Assembly (NCBI RefSeq): GCF_000025185.1
Contig: NC_013720.1
Span: forward strand, 4,154,001 to 4,218,000
Source of the DNA: Pirellula staleyi DSM 6068
GTDB taxonomy: Bacteria > Planctomycetota > Planctomycetia > Pirellulales > Pirellulaceae
Direction: 5' to 3'
Length of the DNA stretch: 64,000 nt
In this document: one piece after another, positions 18,101 to 29,200 of the stretch
Position numbering within the stretch: the first letter of the stretch is position 1
Layout: each line of letters starts with the position of its first letter
Notes under the pieces: model-generated
The model's database searches: none
Told to the model about the DNA's origin: nothing
Seen by the model: the letters and a program-made list of their open reading frames with translations, nothing else
Made by a program: the position numbers and the translations under genes

Positions 18101-19123
18101 ATGCGTGAATCCGTGAATCTGCTCGGGCTACTGGTCGCAGGCCTGCTTGTTGCCGCTGCTCTGCTCCCCACGAATCTGGCTGCCCAGTCGCTTCCCGAGG
18201 TGATTACGTCGGTCGAGCCGAAGATGGTGAAAATCTACGGCGCGGGGGGACTCGCGCGGCTCGAAGCGTATCAAAGTGGTTTCCTCATCAGTGGCGAAGG
18301 GCACATCCTGACTGTCTGGAGCTACGTGCTCGATAGCGATGTGATTACCACCGTACTGTCCGATGGCCGGCGACTCGATGCACAGCTCGTCGGCATGGAC
18401 CCGAAACTCGAAATCGCGGTGCTGAAGATCGACGCCACCGAGCTTCCCCATTTCGTGCTCGATGAAGCTGCTTCGCTCACTTCGGGAGATCGGGTCCTCG
18501 CATTTTCCAACTTGTATGGCGTGGCGGCTGGCGATGAGCCTTCGAGCGTTTTACATGGCTCGGTTTCGGCCCTGGCGCCACTTTCGGCCCGGCGCGGTGT
18601 TGCTGCGGCGGCCTATCGGGGACCGGTTTACGTCCTCGATGCGATGACGAATAACCCGGGCGCTGGTGGTGGCGCACTCACCGATCGAAGTGGGCGGATC
18701 GCGGGGATCCTCGGCAAAGAGATGAAGAGCTCGCTCAGCAGCACTTGGATCAACTACGCCATTCCGACGAGTGAACTGACGGAGAGTGTCCTCGATTTGA
18801 TGGCGGGGCGAGCGCGGCCTGTAGTGCGCGATGAAGGGGCCCCAAAGCCGAAAGAGCCGCACACACTGGCAGCGCTGGGAGTGAGCCTGGTCCCTGATTT
18901 TCTCGATAAAACGCCCCCTTTTGTCGAGGCGGTGAAGCTCGGCTCTCCGGCGGCCAAGGCAGGCGTTCGTCCCGATGATCTGGTGCTGTTTATCAACGGC
19001 ACTCTGGTGAGCAGCTGCAAACTGCTGACCGAAGAGGTGAGCTACATCGATCGCCTCGACATGGTGGTGCTGACGCTGCAGCGCGGCGACGAGCTGCTGG
19101 AAGTGACACTCACCAGCGAGTGA
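18101..19123 (+). CDS. Exported S1C-fold pseudoprotease with PDZ domain
   Basis: This is a 340-residue protein from the ATG at 18101; the frame is open to 18026, but that would overlap the preceding gene and spoil the signal peptide. Residues 1-28 form a signal peptide. The trypsin-like fold aligns with the preceding gene, but all three catalytic positions are changed: the His site is Ser74 ('LTVWSYVL'), the Asp site is Glu104 ('DPKLEIAVL') and the Ser site is Gly189 ('NPGAGGGAL'). A PDZ-like domain follows near 270-335 ('EAVKLGSPAAKAGVRPDDL'). It is therefore predicted to be catalytically dead and may act as a binding or regulatory partner of the active protease upstream. Confidence 0.82.
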   Translation: MRESVNLLGLLVAGLLVAAALLPTNLAAQSLPEVITSVEPKMVKIYGAGGLARLEAYQSGFLISGEGHILTVWSYVLDSDVITTVLSDGRRLDAQLVGMDPKLEIAVLKIDATELPHFVLDEAASLTSGDRVLAFSNLYGVAAGDEPSSVLHGSVSALAPLSARRGVAAAAYRGPVYVLDAMTNNPGAGGGALTDRSGRIAGILGKEMKSSLSSTWINYAIPTSELTESVLDLMAGRARPVVRDEGAPKPKEPHTLAALGVSLVPDFLDKTPPFVEAVKLGSPAAKAGVRPDDLVLFINGTLVSSCKLLTEEVSYIDRLDMVVLTLQRGDELLEVTLTSE

Positions 19124-19180
19124 TCACGCGAGAAGTTGGTTGGGGTTTTGAGGTTGGCCGGCACTTTTTCGAGTCTTCTG

Positions 19181-21139
19181 ATGCGATTTGCTTACTCACT
19201 ACTCGTCGCTGCTCTCTCGCTCGTAGCCACTTTCGCGGCCACGGCCCAAGAGGTCGATTTGCTGCGACTCGAAGACGAAGCAGTGCGAGCTGCGGTGAGT
19301 CGCGTAGCTCCGTCGGTCGTGCGCATTGAAACGGTCGGCGGACTCGAGCGCGTCGGTGAAATATTGATTGGAGGTGGCCCCACGACGGGACTCGTCGTGA
19401 GTGAAGAGGGGCATGTCCTTTCGAGCGCGTTTAACTTTGTGCAGCAGCCGTCGGCGATTCTTGTCGTCCTGCCCAGTGGCGCACGCGCTCCAGCCACCAT
19501 CGTCGCGCGCGATCAAAGTCGCATGCTCGTCCTGCTGAAGGTGACCACGAGCGAAAAGCTGATCGTGCCGCAGACCGTGAAACGGAGTGATCTGCGCGTC
19601 GGTCAGTGGACCATCGCGGTCGGTCGCACGTTCGATCAAGCGGAGCCGAGTGTTTCGCTCGGTGTGCTGAGCGCGAAAGATCGGGTCTGGGGGAAAGCGA
19701 TTCAAACCGATGCCAAGATCTCTCCGACCAATTACGGGGGACCTTTGATCGATATTGAAGGTCGTGTCGCTGGCATTCTCGTGCCGCTGTCGCCTCAAGG
19801 GGGTGATAGTGAAGTCGCTGGTGCCGAGTGGTATGACTCGGGGATCGGCTTCGCAGTTCCGCTCGATGAAATGCTGCCCAGACTCGAGGCCATGAAGCAT
19901 GGTAAAGATCAACTCCCTGGCCTCCTCGGGATTGCGATGAAGCAGGGGAGCCCTTACTCGACCCCTCCAGAGATTATCGCCGCACAAGCCGGTTCGCCCG
20001 CTTCGAAGGCGGGGATCAAAAAGGGAGATGTGATTGTCGAAGCTGCTGGGCGACCGATCGTTCGTCAATCGCAGCTGAAGCATGTGCTCGGCGCGATGTA
20101 TGCGGGGGATAAGGTTGAGCTGGTCGTGAAACGTGGCGATGAGCGCGTGCCACTGACGGCGGAACTGGTCGATAAGCTCGAGCCTTATTCGCATCCCTTC
20201 TTGGGACTCTTGCCGCGGCGCGATAACGGCGATGCTCGTGTGGTGCGCTTTGTCTATCCCGATAGCCCGGCCGCGAAGGCGGGGATTGTGGCGGGGGATA
20301 TCCTCGCGAAGATCGGTGGCGTCGATGCCAAACGCACTGCCGCTGAACTTCACGAGCAACTCGCGGCCGTTGATCCCAAGCAAAAGCTGCAGGTAGAAGT
20401 GGTCCGCGGCGGGGCTGCTATGCCAATCGAACTGCAACCTGCGGTTCAGCCCGAAGTGGTGGCGGCTGATGTTCCTCCGGCGGTGGCTGGTGAACTGCCT
20501 GCGATCGACGCGGCTTATCCTGCCGGGCTGATCGATATCAAGCTGGCTGAAGATGCAGCGGTGGCTAAGCTGCTTGTGCCGTCGAGCTATCGCGCGTCGA
20601 TACCGACGGGGCTGCTCGTGTGGGTGGCACCTCCGGGGAAGTTCGATGTCGAGAAGTGGCGTGCGGCGTGGGAGCCTTGGTGCACCGATCATCAACTCAT
20701 CGCCCTGGCGGTGACGAGTAGTGATGCCTCGCGCTGGCAGCCCACCGAAGCGCCACTGATTCGCAAACTGGTCGACGAAGCGCTGCGACAATATCCGGTC
20801 GACGCCACTCGCGTGGTGATCCTTGGCGAGAGCGCCGGCGGAACGATGGCTCTGCTGGTGGCGGGGAGTGAGCGAGATCGCTTTCGCGGGGTCGCTTCGA
20901 TCGATGCTCCGCCGGCGGCTCGGTCGGCTGTGCCGCAGCCTGACGTGGTGAATCGTTTGGCGGTGCTCTTGGTGGCGTCGAAAGAATCCCCCTCGGAGAA
21001 ACTGATGGTCGCGGCAGCGGCCAAGTATCGTGCCGCTTCGATGCCAGTGACCTTGGTGGAGGTGGAAGCGGGGAAGGGGACGAGCGACGAGACCCGGGCG
21101 AGCATCGTCCGCTGGATCGATACGCTCGACCGTCTCTAG
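19181..21139 (+). CDS. Exported S1C pseudoprotease fused to two PDZ domains and an alpha/beta hydrolase-like domain
   Basis: This is a 652-residue protein from the ATG at 19181, which places a good signal peptide at residues 1-23 ('LLVAALSLVATFAATAQ'); the upstream TTG at 19136 would bury it. Aligned with the active protease, the His site is Phe84, the Asp site Met115 and the Ser site Tyr185 ('SPTNYGGPLI'). Two PDZ domains lie near 245-330 and 340-420, each with the 'GSPASKAGI'/'DSPAAKAGI' carboxylate-loop pattern. The last 180 residues look like an alpha/beta hydrolase or dienelactone hydrolase-type domain with 'VVILGESAGGTMALLVAG', where Ser551 is the possible nucleophile. It closes the transcription unit. 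Whether the hydrolase part is active is unclear, because I cannot place its Asp/His with confidence. Confidence 0.75.
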   Translation: MRFAYSLLVAALSLVATFAATAQEVDLLRLEDEAVRAAVSRVAPSVVRIETVGGLERVGEILIGGGPTTGLVVSEEGHVLSSAFNFVQQPSAILVVLPSGARAPATIVARDQSRMLVLLKVTTSEKLIVPQTVKRSDLRVGQWTIAVGRTFDQAEPSVSLGVLSAKDRVWGKAIQTDAKISPTNYGGPLIDIEGRVAGILVPLSPQGGDSEVAGAEWYDSGIGFAVPLDEMLPRLEAMKHGKDQLPGLLGIAMKQGSPYSTPPEIIAAQAGSPASKAGIKKGDVIVEAAGRPIVRQSQLKHVLGAMYAGDKVELVVKRGDERVPLTAELVDKLEPYSHPFLGLLPRRDNGDARVVRFVYPDSPAAKAGIVAGDILAKIGGVDAKRTAAELHEQLAAVDPKQKLQVEVVRGGAAMPIELQPAVQPEVVAADVPPAVAGELPAIDAAYPAGLIDIKLAEDAAVAKLLVPSSYRASIPTGLLVWVAPPGKFDVEKWRAAWEPWCTDHQLIALAVTSSDASRWQPTEAPLIRKLVDEALRQYPVDATRVVILGESAGGTMALLVAGSERDRFRGVASIDAPPAARSAVPQPDVVNRLAVLLVASKESPSEKLMVAAAAKYRAASMPVTLVEVEAGKGTSDETRASIVRWIDTLDRL

Positions 21140-21496
21140 GACGCTGAACTGCTCGACAGCAGCGCAGCAGTAGCCCCCACAGCAGCGCGCCATTTCCAAT
21201 GACAGCAGCGCGCCAAATCTGCCCCCAAGGGGCGCGCGTGATGTTGCGCTTCTTGCGCTTTGGCGCGCGTATCTTGCCCTCCGGCGCGTCCTCGAATCGC
21301 CTTCCAGCAGCAGCCAATCTCCTCCGCTGCTAGCGGCCCTCTTGGCGGTAGTTTGGGCAGTCTGATGTGTGCTTGGGTCGACTGCGGGCTCTCTGAAGAT
21401 TGCGTGAAGTTTGACGCTTTTACCAATTGAACTCGATTTAACGGCCGTACTGGTCGATTCGTTTATTCGGGTCTTCACACATGGGGGGAATTTACC
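21140..21496. other. Intergenic stretch with clustered GCGCGCC repeats
   Basis: This 357-bp gap holds no convincing gene. Two identical 13-mers CAGCAGCGCGCCA lie at 21180-21192 and 21203-21215, spaced 23 bp apart. GGCGCGCG occurs again in the other orientation near 21230 and 21264, and GGCGCG near 21293. These could pair as hairpins or be protein-binding sites. TTGACG at 21411-21416 is a possible -35 element for the following gene, but no good -10 is apparent. Confidence 0.5.
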
Positions 21497-22690
21497 ATGC
21501 AATCGAAGTCGATCATTTGGGCTGCCTTGTTGGCGGCTTCTGCGTTTGTTTCTGTCGCTACCGCTCAGTATCCGATGCCGATGTCGGCCGGACCGATGCC
21601 AATGGGCCCAATGCCCGGCATGATGCAAGCCTCGTACATGCAGCCGATGCCGGGTGCTGCACCGATGGCTCCGCCGATGATGCCAGGGGGAATGCCTTGC
21701 ACCACGGCCGCTCCTGGTTGCGGTGATATTGCTGGTGCTGGTGCCTGTGGTGGCAACTGCGGCGATGGCTGTGGTTGTGCCGATGGCTGGACCGACAAGT
21801 GGACTGTCTTCGGCGAGTTCCTCTACGTTCGTCCTCGCGACGCCGAAGTCGCCTACGCTCAGGTCATCAACAGCAACGTTGGTGCCCTGCCTGTCGCACC
21901 GCTGGGCATCGTGGATCCCGAATTCAGCCCTGGTGTTCGCGTGGGACTCAACCGGTTCATGGACGAATGCTCGGCGATTCGCATCAGCTATGCCATGCTC
22001 GATTCGAACACCGAAAGCCAGATGACCTCGAACGCTCCGCTGGCACTTCGCTCGCTGGTGTTCCATCCTGGCACGGCCAACGCCGCTTCGGATGGCGATG
22101 AAGCCACCGCCGCCCTCGACGTCCGCTATCAGCTCATCGACGTCGACTATCGTGGCCTGATCGCTTACGACAACGAGTACAAACTCAACTATGTCGTGGG
22201 TGCTCGCTACGGTCGCCTCGAACAAGATTTCAATCACACCCTGGTGATTCCAGGTACCGAACAACTCGACACCACCGTCGATTTCGATGGTGCTGGTCTC
22301 AAGGTGGGTCTCGAATTCGAACGCTACGGACGCAATCGTCAGTGGTTCGTGTTTGGCAAGGCCAACGCCAGCATGCTGGGTGGCGACTTCCAAGCTCGTT
22401 ACACCCAAACCTCGCTCCCTGGTCCTGCTACCACGCCGGTGGATGTTAGCTGGGAAGCTGGTCGCCTTGTCACGATTACGGAACTCGAAGTCGGTCTCGG
22501 CTGGCAGAATTACTGCGGCAATTTCCGCGTCTCGGCTGGCTACACCGTCTCGTCGTGGTTCAACACGCTCAAGACCAACGAATGGATCTCGGCTGTGCAG
22601 AACGACAACTACGTCGACCCAGCCGACACCACGCTCGATGGCATGATGACCTTCGATGGTCTGACCGCCAAAGCCGAACTCCTCTGGTAA
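21497..22690 (+). CDS. Outer-membrane beta-barrel protein (Lpg1974/BBP7-like) with Met-Pro and Cys-rich N-terminus
   Basis: This is a 397-residue protein preceded by GGGGGGAA, with a signal peptide at residues 1-23 ('AASAFVSVATAQ'). Residues 24-65 are Met/Pro/Gly-rich ('PMSAGPMPMGPMPGMMQAS'). Residues 66-95 contain a dense cysteine stretch ('CGGNCGDGCGCADG'). From about residue 96 to the end there are alternating beta strands with aromatic girdles ('WTVFGEFLYVRPRDAEVAYAQ', 'YKLNYVVGARYGRLEQDF', 'RWFVFGK'-like), ending in 'LTAKAELLW', where a C-terminal aromatic residue is typical of outer-membrane barrels. This fits planctomycete Lpg1974/BBP7-type surface proteins. It is monocistronic, followed by a strong terminator. 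Pore function is not shown. Confidence 0.75.
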   Translation: MQSKSIIWAALLAASAFVSVATAQYPMPMSAGPMPMGPMPGMMQASYMQPMPGAAPMAPPMMPGGMPCTTAAPGCGDIAGAGACGGNCGDGCGCADGWTDKWTVFGEFLYVRPRDAEVAYAQVINSNVGALPVAPLGIVDPEFSPGVRVGLNRFMDECSAIRISYAMLDSNTESQMTSNAPLALRSLVFHPGTANAASDGDEATAALDVRYQLIDVDYRGLIAYDNEYKLNYVVGARYGRLEQDFNHTLVIPGTEQLDTTVDFDGAGLKVGLEFERYGRNRQWFVFGKANASMLGGDFQARYTQTSLPGPATTPVDVSWEAGRLVTITELEVGLGWQNYCGNFRVSAGYTVSSWFNTLKTNEWISAVQNDNYVDPADTTLDGMMTFDGLTAKAELLW

Positions 22691-22789
22691 CAAGAGCCAG
22701 TTCGCTCGACGATCGGACAAGACCCCAGGCGGTCTGCCACCATTCGAAGAGAAGTCAGCAGACTGCTGCGTGAAGCAAAAAAACCCAAG

Positions 22790-22823
22790 GCCAGGCCTCG
22801 ATTGTTCGAGGTCTGGCTTTTTT
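22790..22823 (+). terminator. Intrinsic terminator of the outer-membrane protein gene
   Basis: A 12-bp stem (22790-22801 with 22806-22817, one G-U pair) with a four-base loop is followed by six T residues. It lies 100 bp after the stop codon. Confidence 0.9.
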
Positions 22824-23228
22824 CGTGCGCTAGCGACAACTCACTCACAGGCTCTGTGGCTTCCTGTAGCCAAGCTGTAAGGGACGCTTCTCGTCCCGCA
22901 ATACGCCAGCCATCTCATCGGGTATCAGCGATTCGGCGATCCGCTGTACACATCACCCTTAGACTGGGGGAAAGAAGTTTCTGTGAATTTCCTGGATTTG
23001 CTTGCGGCGAAGGTTTGGAATGCTTACAAGATTTATGGGTTTTAGCGGTCGTAGCGACTTGACCGGTTATTCCGCCAACAGCTACGATCCTCCCCATATT
23101 GCCTGCTTTGCGCCATCCCTACATCGTTTGGCATTCATCTCTAGATTTTCATCGCCGTCATTTGCACCACTTCGTTTCAGTCAGCTAGCGGCTGATCGGC
23201 GGAGTGGGGCACGCCAAGGAGTTCAGCT
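22824..23228. other. Intergenic leader region of the giant secreted protein
   Basis: About 400 bp without a credible gene. It contains a perfect 7-bp inverted repeat, TCGTAGC at 23049-23055 and GCTACGA at 23081-23087, with TTGACC between the arms, which could be an operator overlapping a promoter. AAGGAG at 23216-23221 is a strong ribosome binding site for the GTG at 23229. Confidence 0.5.
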
Positions 23229-26200
23229 GTGAAGCGTCGTCTCAACCCCCGTCGGCAAGATCTTCAAGCCCAGCAGCGAGCCTCCTTCCTAGGACTAGGA
23301 CGAGCCACTCGTCCGCGCGTCACTCGCCGTGGCCTGTTCGAAATGCTCGAACGTCGCGAAGTGATGGATGCCACCTACCACGACCTGTCAGCCAGTAACT
23401 TCTCGCAAGACTGGACCAACACCGGACTAATTACTACCAACGATAACTGGGGCGGTGTACCAAGTATCGAAGGTTACCTTGGGCAAAATATCACGACCGC
23501 TTCTAACGGCGCTGATCCTCAGGGGCTTTTGACTGTAAGCGCGGTTGCAAATGATCTCGATGTGATCGCAAATCAAACCAATACAACAATTAATAACGGC
23601 GGCATTGCTGAATTTGAACTCGCCGGCAATCCAACGATTGCTTTTCAAGGTTCAGGCACCGCAGACGCTCCATATATCATCGTTTATTTGAACACTACTG
23701 GGCGCGAGAACATCACTTTCTCGTACAACGCCCGCGACATTGACAGCACTCCAACAACTCCACCCTCTGAAGAAGATGCGATTCAGAAGGTCGCTGTTCA
23801 GTATCGTGTTGGTAACACTGGGGATTTCACAAATCTACCGACGGCATACATTCCCGATGCGACAGCTTCTCCAGGCGCGACTCTTATCACGCCGGTAAGT
23901 GTTGTGTTACCAGCAGCAGCAAACAATGTTGCTCAACTACAAATTCGTGTGATCACTTCCAACGCTCAAGGCAGTGATGAGTGGGTAGGGATTGATGACA
24001 TTCTCGTAACTAGCACAGCTGCTGGCGGTGGCGGTAACGCCGCGCCGGTTCTGGCCGATGGCAACTTTGTCGTCACCACGATCGACGAAGATGTGACCGA
24101 TGCAGCCAACACCGGCATGACCGTGACGGCGCTGATCGCTTCGGCCGGTGATCCGATTACCGACACCGATGCCGGAGCACTCGAAGGGATTGCGGTGACG
24201 GCGGTCGACAACACCAACGGCAGCTGGCAATACAGCCTCACCGGTGTGGCACCTTGGACGGCGTTTGGCACACCGACCGCTGCGGCAGCTCGGCTGCTTC
24301 CGGCCGACGGCACCGCGCGTGTGCGATTTGTGCCGAATGCCAACTTCAACGGGGTGATTAACACGGGGCTGACGTTCCGCGCGTGGGATCGCACGACCGG
24401 CACCAGCGGCGGCACTGCCGACACGCAAACGGCTGGCGGCACCACCGCCTTTAGCACCGCCACCGATGCGGCCGCGCTCACCGTGACGTCGGTGAACGAT
24501 GCCCCGACCATCACCCCCATTGCCAATCAGAATACCGCCAGCGGTGTTGCTGTCGGACCGATCGCCTTCACCATCACCGACGTTGATAACGATGTCGCCA
24601 CGTTCGTGAGCCCCACGAACATCTCTGGCTCGTCAGACAACACGACAGTGGTTCCCAATGCCAACATCGTGTTTGGTGGCAGCGGTGCCAGCCGCACGGT
24701 CACCGTCACCCCAGCGGCAGGGCAATCGGGAACGGCAGTCATCACCGTCACGATCAACGACGGTGGCGTGGGTGGCACGGTTACCGAAACGTTCGACATG
24801 GTGGTTGCAGCTCCAGTGCTCAACACACCTGTCGTCACACTGCTAGGGGCAAACGCCACCTTCACCGAAGATGGTGCGGCTGCGGTTGTCGATGCCTTTC
24901 TCACCGTCACCGATGCCGATTCGACCAACCTCACCGGCGCCACGATCACCATCACTAACTTGCTCGATGGTGCAGCTGAATCTCTTGCTCCTAACGTGGG
25001 CAGCACCCCGATTATCGGCAGCTACCTCAATGGTGTCCTCACCCTGAGCGGCACGGCGACCGTTGCACAATACCAGCAAGTCCTGCGTACGATCACCTAC
25101 AGCAACACTTCGCAGAATCCAAGCACTACGCCCCGATCGATCAGCTTCGTGGTGACCGACGGCACCAACAGCAGCGCCGTGGTGAACAAGTCGGTGAATG
25201 TAGTCTCGGTGAACGATAACCCCACGAGCGTCACCCAACTTCCACCGCAAACCATTCAGGTGGGACAGACCGTTAACTTCGTGCTGAACGTCACCGATCC
25301 GGATGACAGTTTGTTTGAACTGTTTGTTATTTCGAACACGAATTTTACCGCAGCTCAGGCAGACTTTGTCAGCTCTGGCTTAGTCGCTTCACCAGAGTTC
25401 AGTGTGACCGGTGTGGCACCTGGCGTTGCAACCATCACTTACCAGGTTCGCGATGACGAATCCGGAACTGGATTGGCCTCGTTCGGCTCATTTGAGGTTA
25501 CCGTCGTTCCCGCTGCAGCAGCCGAGACCGAAGTTGCGGTCTCTGGCAATCAGCTTGTCATTTCCGACATTGGCAACGCCTCGGACGACAACCTCACACT
25601 TTCGATCGATTCCAGCGTTAACCCTCCCGTCTTTGTAATCGCTGATCCAACCAACACCCTCACCACCACGATTGCTGGCGCGACAGGTAACGGAACTAAC
25701 GAACTCCGAATTCCGCTCACCTCGCCTGACCTGGCAACTGTCACAGGTTTGCGAGTTGACACAGGCGCTGGCAACGATACCCTCGCCCTCGACTTCAGCA
25801 ATGGTGCTTTTGCCCTTCTGGGAAATGGTTACTCGGTCGATTTCGTCGGCGGCACCGGGAGCGACGAACTGCAACTCCTCGGCGGCGTTTGGGACACCAA
25901 CCAGTACGACTACGATATTGCCACCGGCCCAACCGATGGCTTTGCAGGCACCATCACGCTGACCGATGTGCTGGTCTCTTCGCTCACGGTGAACTTCGAA
26001 GGCCTCGAGCCGATCCTCAACACCGGCACGGTGACTGATGTCATCTTCAACCTCCCTGCGGTGGCGAATGGTGTCTTCCTCGAAGACAACGGCATAGCCG
26101 CCGATAACATCAGCCGACTCCGCAGCGATGGCACGTTCGAACTCACCGACTTTACGAACCCCACCGGTTCACTCACGGTGAACATGACCGGAGCCTTTTC

Positions 26201-29200
26201 CGACACGGTAATTCTCTCGGGCTTCGACGTTGCCTCGGCTATACCTGTCGTGAACGTCAACACCTCCGATGGCGACGATACTGTTTCGGTCCTCGCAACC
26301 GCTGCTGCCACCGACACAAACATTAGCACCGGCAATGGTATCTCCGACCTGGTGGTGATCGGTCGTGTGTCGTCGGCTGCTGCAGGAACTGGCTCGCTAG
26401 CGAATATCCTCGGCGACATCAACACGCTAGATCCCAATAACATGGATCTGACTGTCGACAACGGTGCCGACGCATCCAATCGCGATTGGCTCATCAGCTC
26501 GCCAGGTGTAGCTCAGGGCCGGATTGCGACCACAGGATTAGGCTTGATCTCGTACGACACAGGTTCCACGAACACGCTCAGCCTTCAAACTGGAACCGGC
26601 AGCGATGAGTTTACGTTCGATTTCACCGGTGGCAATCCCACCGATCCGCTCCCCTTTGCTGGCTTTAATATTAGCGCTGGTGCCGGTGCAGGTAGCGACT
26701 CGATAGTGCTCCAAGGTAGCCCAACGTTCGGCACCGTTACGCATAGCTTTACCAACGACAACGATGGCAACATCGCCATCGAAGGTGCTGACATCAACTA
26801 CATCGGCCTCGAGCCGATTATCGACAACCTCGATGTCAACAACCGCATCTTCAACTTCGCTCAAGAGGTGGATCCTGTTAGCCTGACCCGAGTGAGCGGA
26901 ACTCTCACCCGCATCGAATCGACGGTCAACGAGCAAGTCGACTTCACCACGCCGAACACGTCGCTCACGATTAACGGTTCGGTGACTGCCGGCGCCTTCG
27001 TGCTGCAAGTGCTCGATCTCGCTGACGACTACAACACGGCCACCAACACCATCAACCCCAATTCGACCGGCTTTAGCTCTACCACCTTCGAGACGACGGG
27101 CGACGCCGCCAGCAACTGGATCGTCAACGGTGCCAACAACTTCCAAAATGTGGTCACGGTGAGCCCAGCAGCTGGGACACTCGACAACATCCAGGGTTCG
27201 ATCACCTTCTTCGGTGGCACCGGAAACGCCGACGTTCTCTTCGTGCTCGACTACTCAGACACCGACGACAACACCTACACGCTCGATTCACCTGTACCAG
27301 GCAGCTTTACGATCGACCGCGTCGGTGCAGGTCTCATCACGCACGACTTGGCGGTGGAAGTTGTTCAGCTCGATGCTGGCCGAGGTAACGATACCATCAA
27401 CGTGAACGCCACCAGTGGCGAGGCCTTTACCGAAGTCGAAGGTGGACTTGGCGATGACAGCTTCGGCGTCAACGCTAGCCGACTCGGTGAGGGTGGAACT
27501 GATGGAACCGTCGAACTCATCGGGAACGATGATGACGACACGTTCGACATCTTCATCACCACCCTTGCTGGCATCTCCGCCCCGCTGTCGATCGATGGTG
27601 GAGCCAATAACTTTGCTGTCGATGGCAGCCGCGACACGGTGAATGTTAACGATGTCGTTGGGCTTGGTGCTCTGGTTGCCACCGCCACCTATGGTGCTGG
27701 TTCCGACTTCACCCTCAGCGGTGCGTTGCTGGTGAATGATCTGAACGTCACCCAGGCCGAAACGATCCGCTACTTTGGTGGCGGTGGCGGTGACCAAATC
27801 ACCGTGGTTGGCACCGGTGCCTCCGACGACCTGATCACCGCTGTGCCTCTCAACTCCTTTACAACCCTGGTGTTCAACAACTCACCAGCGGACGCGAGTG
27901 GTCCGTTCAACGGCCCGCCTGAAGATTTCACCACACGCATTCCCGGCGTTTCCGGCGGAAGCGTTCGTCCTGATCTCTACCTCACCGGTTTGGATTCGAC
28001 CACCGGCCTGACCATCTCCGATCCAGGTCCAGGAACTGGCGATCGACTTTACGTTTACGGCCAAAGCGAAGTCGAAGTCAACGACACACTTGCCTTCGAT
28101 CCGTTTGGTTTCGGCGCAGGGGTGATCGTTCCTGCGGTTACTGTTGGCACTGCCTACGACACGATTGTGGTCGACGACACTTCGGTGTCGGTGAACAACT
28201 TTGTTGTCGTCAACTACAACAACACCGACTTCGTGCAGGCTGATCCACTCACCGAAGCTTCGGTGGTTGTGAACAGCGGTTTCGAAGGGAACGTGGTTGG
28301 CACTGCCGACGATATTGCGGTCACCCTGAGCCCGAACTATCGCTTCACCATCAACGGTGGCGATCCCGACCCAGTCACCACGGGTATTGTTCCCCCGAAT
28401 GGCGATCGGTTGTCGATTACCAACACAGCGGATGTCGTGAATATTTGGTCGACGAAAGATCCACTCGGGATCGACCTGCCGATCATCACGATCGATTACG
28501 TTGGCAGTGGACTCGTTCCAATCAGCTTTAGCTCGATCGAAGACTTCGGCACGATCAACGCCACGACAGTGAACCTGATTGGCGACAACAACGATGCTGG
28601 AATCGATCAGAACGATGACTTCCGAGTCTTCGGCGCCGACACCGATGGCGATCCAACCGATGGGGGCTATCAAGAGTTCGTTCTCTTCATCAACAACTCA
28701 CCGACAGCCTTGTCATTCAACAACGTGAAGTTTTTGAATGTGTTTGGCTTCGATCAAGTGAGTGGCGGTCTCGACAACCCTGTGGCTGGCGACGACAGCA
28801 ACATTGATACGCTCGAACTCACACCTTATGCCGACAACTCAGGCACAAACGGCAACAATGCTCCGACAGGCTGGGGCATCGATGTCTTCTTCAATGAAGG
28901 CGAGCCCAACGGCACCGATGGCGCGCAAGATTTGATCATCTACCACACGTCGCTCGGATTTGGTGGCGGCGGAAGTGTGTCGGAAGATATCGTCGTGGTT
29001 CCTTCGGGTCCCGACAACGGTGAAATCCGCGTCACCAATGCTGTCGATGGCAGTTTGATCGTGGTGATTCAGTACGTCGCCAACACCGACTTGATCTTCC
29101 AAGACGATGATGGCTCGCTCACCGATAGCGACACTCTCACGCTGCTGGGCACCGTTCCAGTTACCGCTCAAACTAGCGGTGATGACGATTTCGAAATCGA

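Noticed and set aside
19199-22720. An 1173-codon minus-strand open frame opposite two genes
   Set aside because: It lies antisense to the pseudoprotease fusion and the outer-membrane protein genes and spans the gap between them. Its composition (His/Arg/Asp-rich, no domains) is that of a complementary shadow frame, while both plus-strand genes have signal peptides and recognisable domains.
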